Source of the DNA: an uncultured Oscillospiraceae bacterium
GTDB lineage: Bacteria; Bacillota; Clostridia; Oscillospirales; Oscillospiraceae
NCBI GenBank assembly: GCA_934662925.1
Contig: CAKUKL010000111.1
Location: forward strand, 1-5,760
Direction of reading: 5' to 3'
Length of the DNA: 5,760 bases
Shown here: piece after piece, positions 5,593-5,760 of the stretch
How the letters are laid out: each line of letters opens with the position of its first letter
How positions within the stretch are numbered: the first letter of the stretch is position 1
Made by a program: the position numbers and the translations under genes
The notes under the pieces: generated by a model
The model's database searches: none
Told to the model about the DNA's origin: nothing
What the model saw: only the letters and a program-made list of their open reading frames with translations

Positions 5593-5760
5593 GTCGTTGT
5601 TCCTTCCTTGTCGAGTTCACGGATGTTGCGCAGCAGCTTTTCCGCGGTGCGCCGGTAGGCCAGCAGCTCTTCCTCCGGGATGCCCCGGGTCAGCGCGTGG
5701 AAAAACGCCCGCTGGGAGGCCCGCCCTTCTTCCACCAGCGGCGCGGCGGCTTCGGTGACG
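5589..5760 (-). CDS. MarR-family transcriptional regulator, C-terminal part (truncated by window edge)
   Basis: The last 56 codons of an open frame entering from the right edge and ending at TGA 5591-5589. The peptide contains VEEGRASQRAFFHALTRGIP, then EEELLAYRRTAEKLLRNIREL. This is the end of a winged-helix domain passing into the two C-terminal dimerisation helices typical of MarR proteins, where the pattern is E-x-G-R-x3-x-x-FxxLT-GxxxEEL--Y---LEKL--NI. The helix-turn-helix and the start are outside the window. The stop overlaps the ATG of the first exporter gene by 4 bases (ATGA), so the regulator is translationally coupled to the efflux pair and probably represses this operon until a ligand binds. 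Assignment rests on the C-terminal pattern, start/stop coupling and context; no DNA-binding motif is visible here. Confidence 0.8.
   Translation of the reverse strand, partial: VTEAAAPLVEEGRASQRAFFHALTRGIPEEELLAYRRTAEKLLRNIRELDKEGTTT

Noticed and set aside
2022..5658. Two very long plus-strand open frames (2022-3998 and 3910-5658) antisense to the exporter genes.
   Set aside because: Their translations are rich in His, Gly, Asp and Val without any domain pattern. They are what GC-biased third positions produce on the opposite strand, and the minus-strand frames carry complete ABC exporter motifs.

Overview
The window looks like chromosomal DNA from a GC-rich anaerobic Firmicute, probably of the Oscillospiraceae/Ruminococcaceae type. 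The reasons are strong G/C preference at third codon positions, strong AGGAGG-like ribosome binding sites, very tight gene packing, a bacterial GlnRS, and a thioredoxin reductase-like flavoprotein without NADPH motifs of the kind known from clostridia. The taxonomic placement is inference from these features only. There is no rRNA, tRNA, CRISPR array, insertion sequence or other mobile element.

Layout. (1) Bases 1-287, minus strand: the first 95 codons of glutaminyl-tRNA synthetase (glnS), running off the left edge. (2) Bases 288-486: a divergent, partly AT-rich intergenic region with a promoter for each direction. The rightward promoter is near consensus (TTGACA-16-TATAAT) and is followed by short inverted repeats that could be a repressor operator. 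(3) Bases 487-1943, plus strand: a three-gene redox operon of a cysteine-rich ArsR-family regulator, a short thioredoxin reductase-like flavoprotein and a thioredoxin. The first two genes overlap by 4 bases. (4) Bases 1954-1992: a perfect 19-bp hairpin between the two convergent operons, probably a bidirectional terminator. (5) Bases 2004-5760, minus strand: the 3' end of a MarR-family regulator gene followed by two ABC exporter half-transporter genes, all translationally coupled.

How the genes work together. In the plus-strand operon the flavoprotein would reduce the thioredoxin through its CATC disulfide, and the ArsR protein probably controls the operon. The flavoprotein has lost both NADPH-binding signatures and about 40 residues of that domain. 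Its electron donor is therefore unlikely to be NADPH, and reduced ferredoxin, as in clostridial ferredoxin-dependent flavin thioredoxin reductases (FFTR), is the leading hypothesis. The regulator has clustered cysteines (33, 35, 40) near the place where ArsR proteins bind metals, so a thiol, persulfide or metal signal is plausible.

In the minus-strand operon the two half-transporters carry complementary ATPase-site defects, the signature of a heterodimeric exporter of the TM287/288, BmrCD or LmrCD type. One has Asp for the catalytic Glu and Gln for the switch His; the other has an altered signature motif. A MarR repressor in front of such a pair is a common multidrug or toxic-metabolite efflux arrangement, comparable to the streptococcal rcrRPQ layout.

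The most interesting item is the NADPH-motif-less reductase/thioredoxin/ArsR operon. I saw no evidence of a wholly new system.
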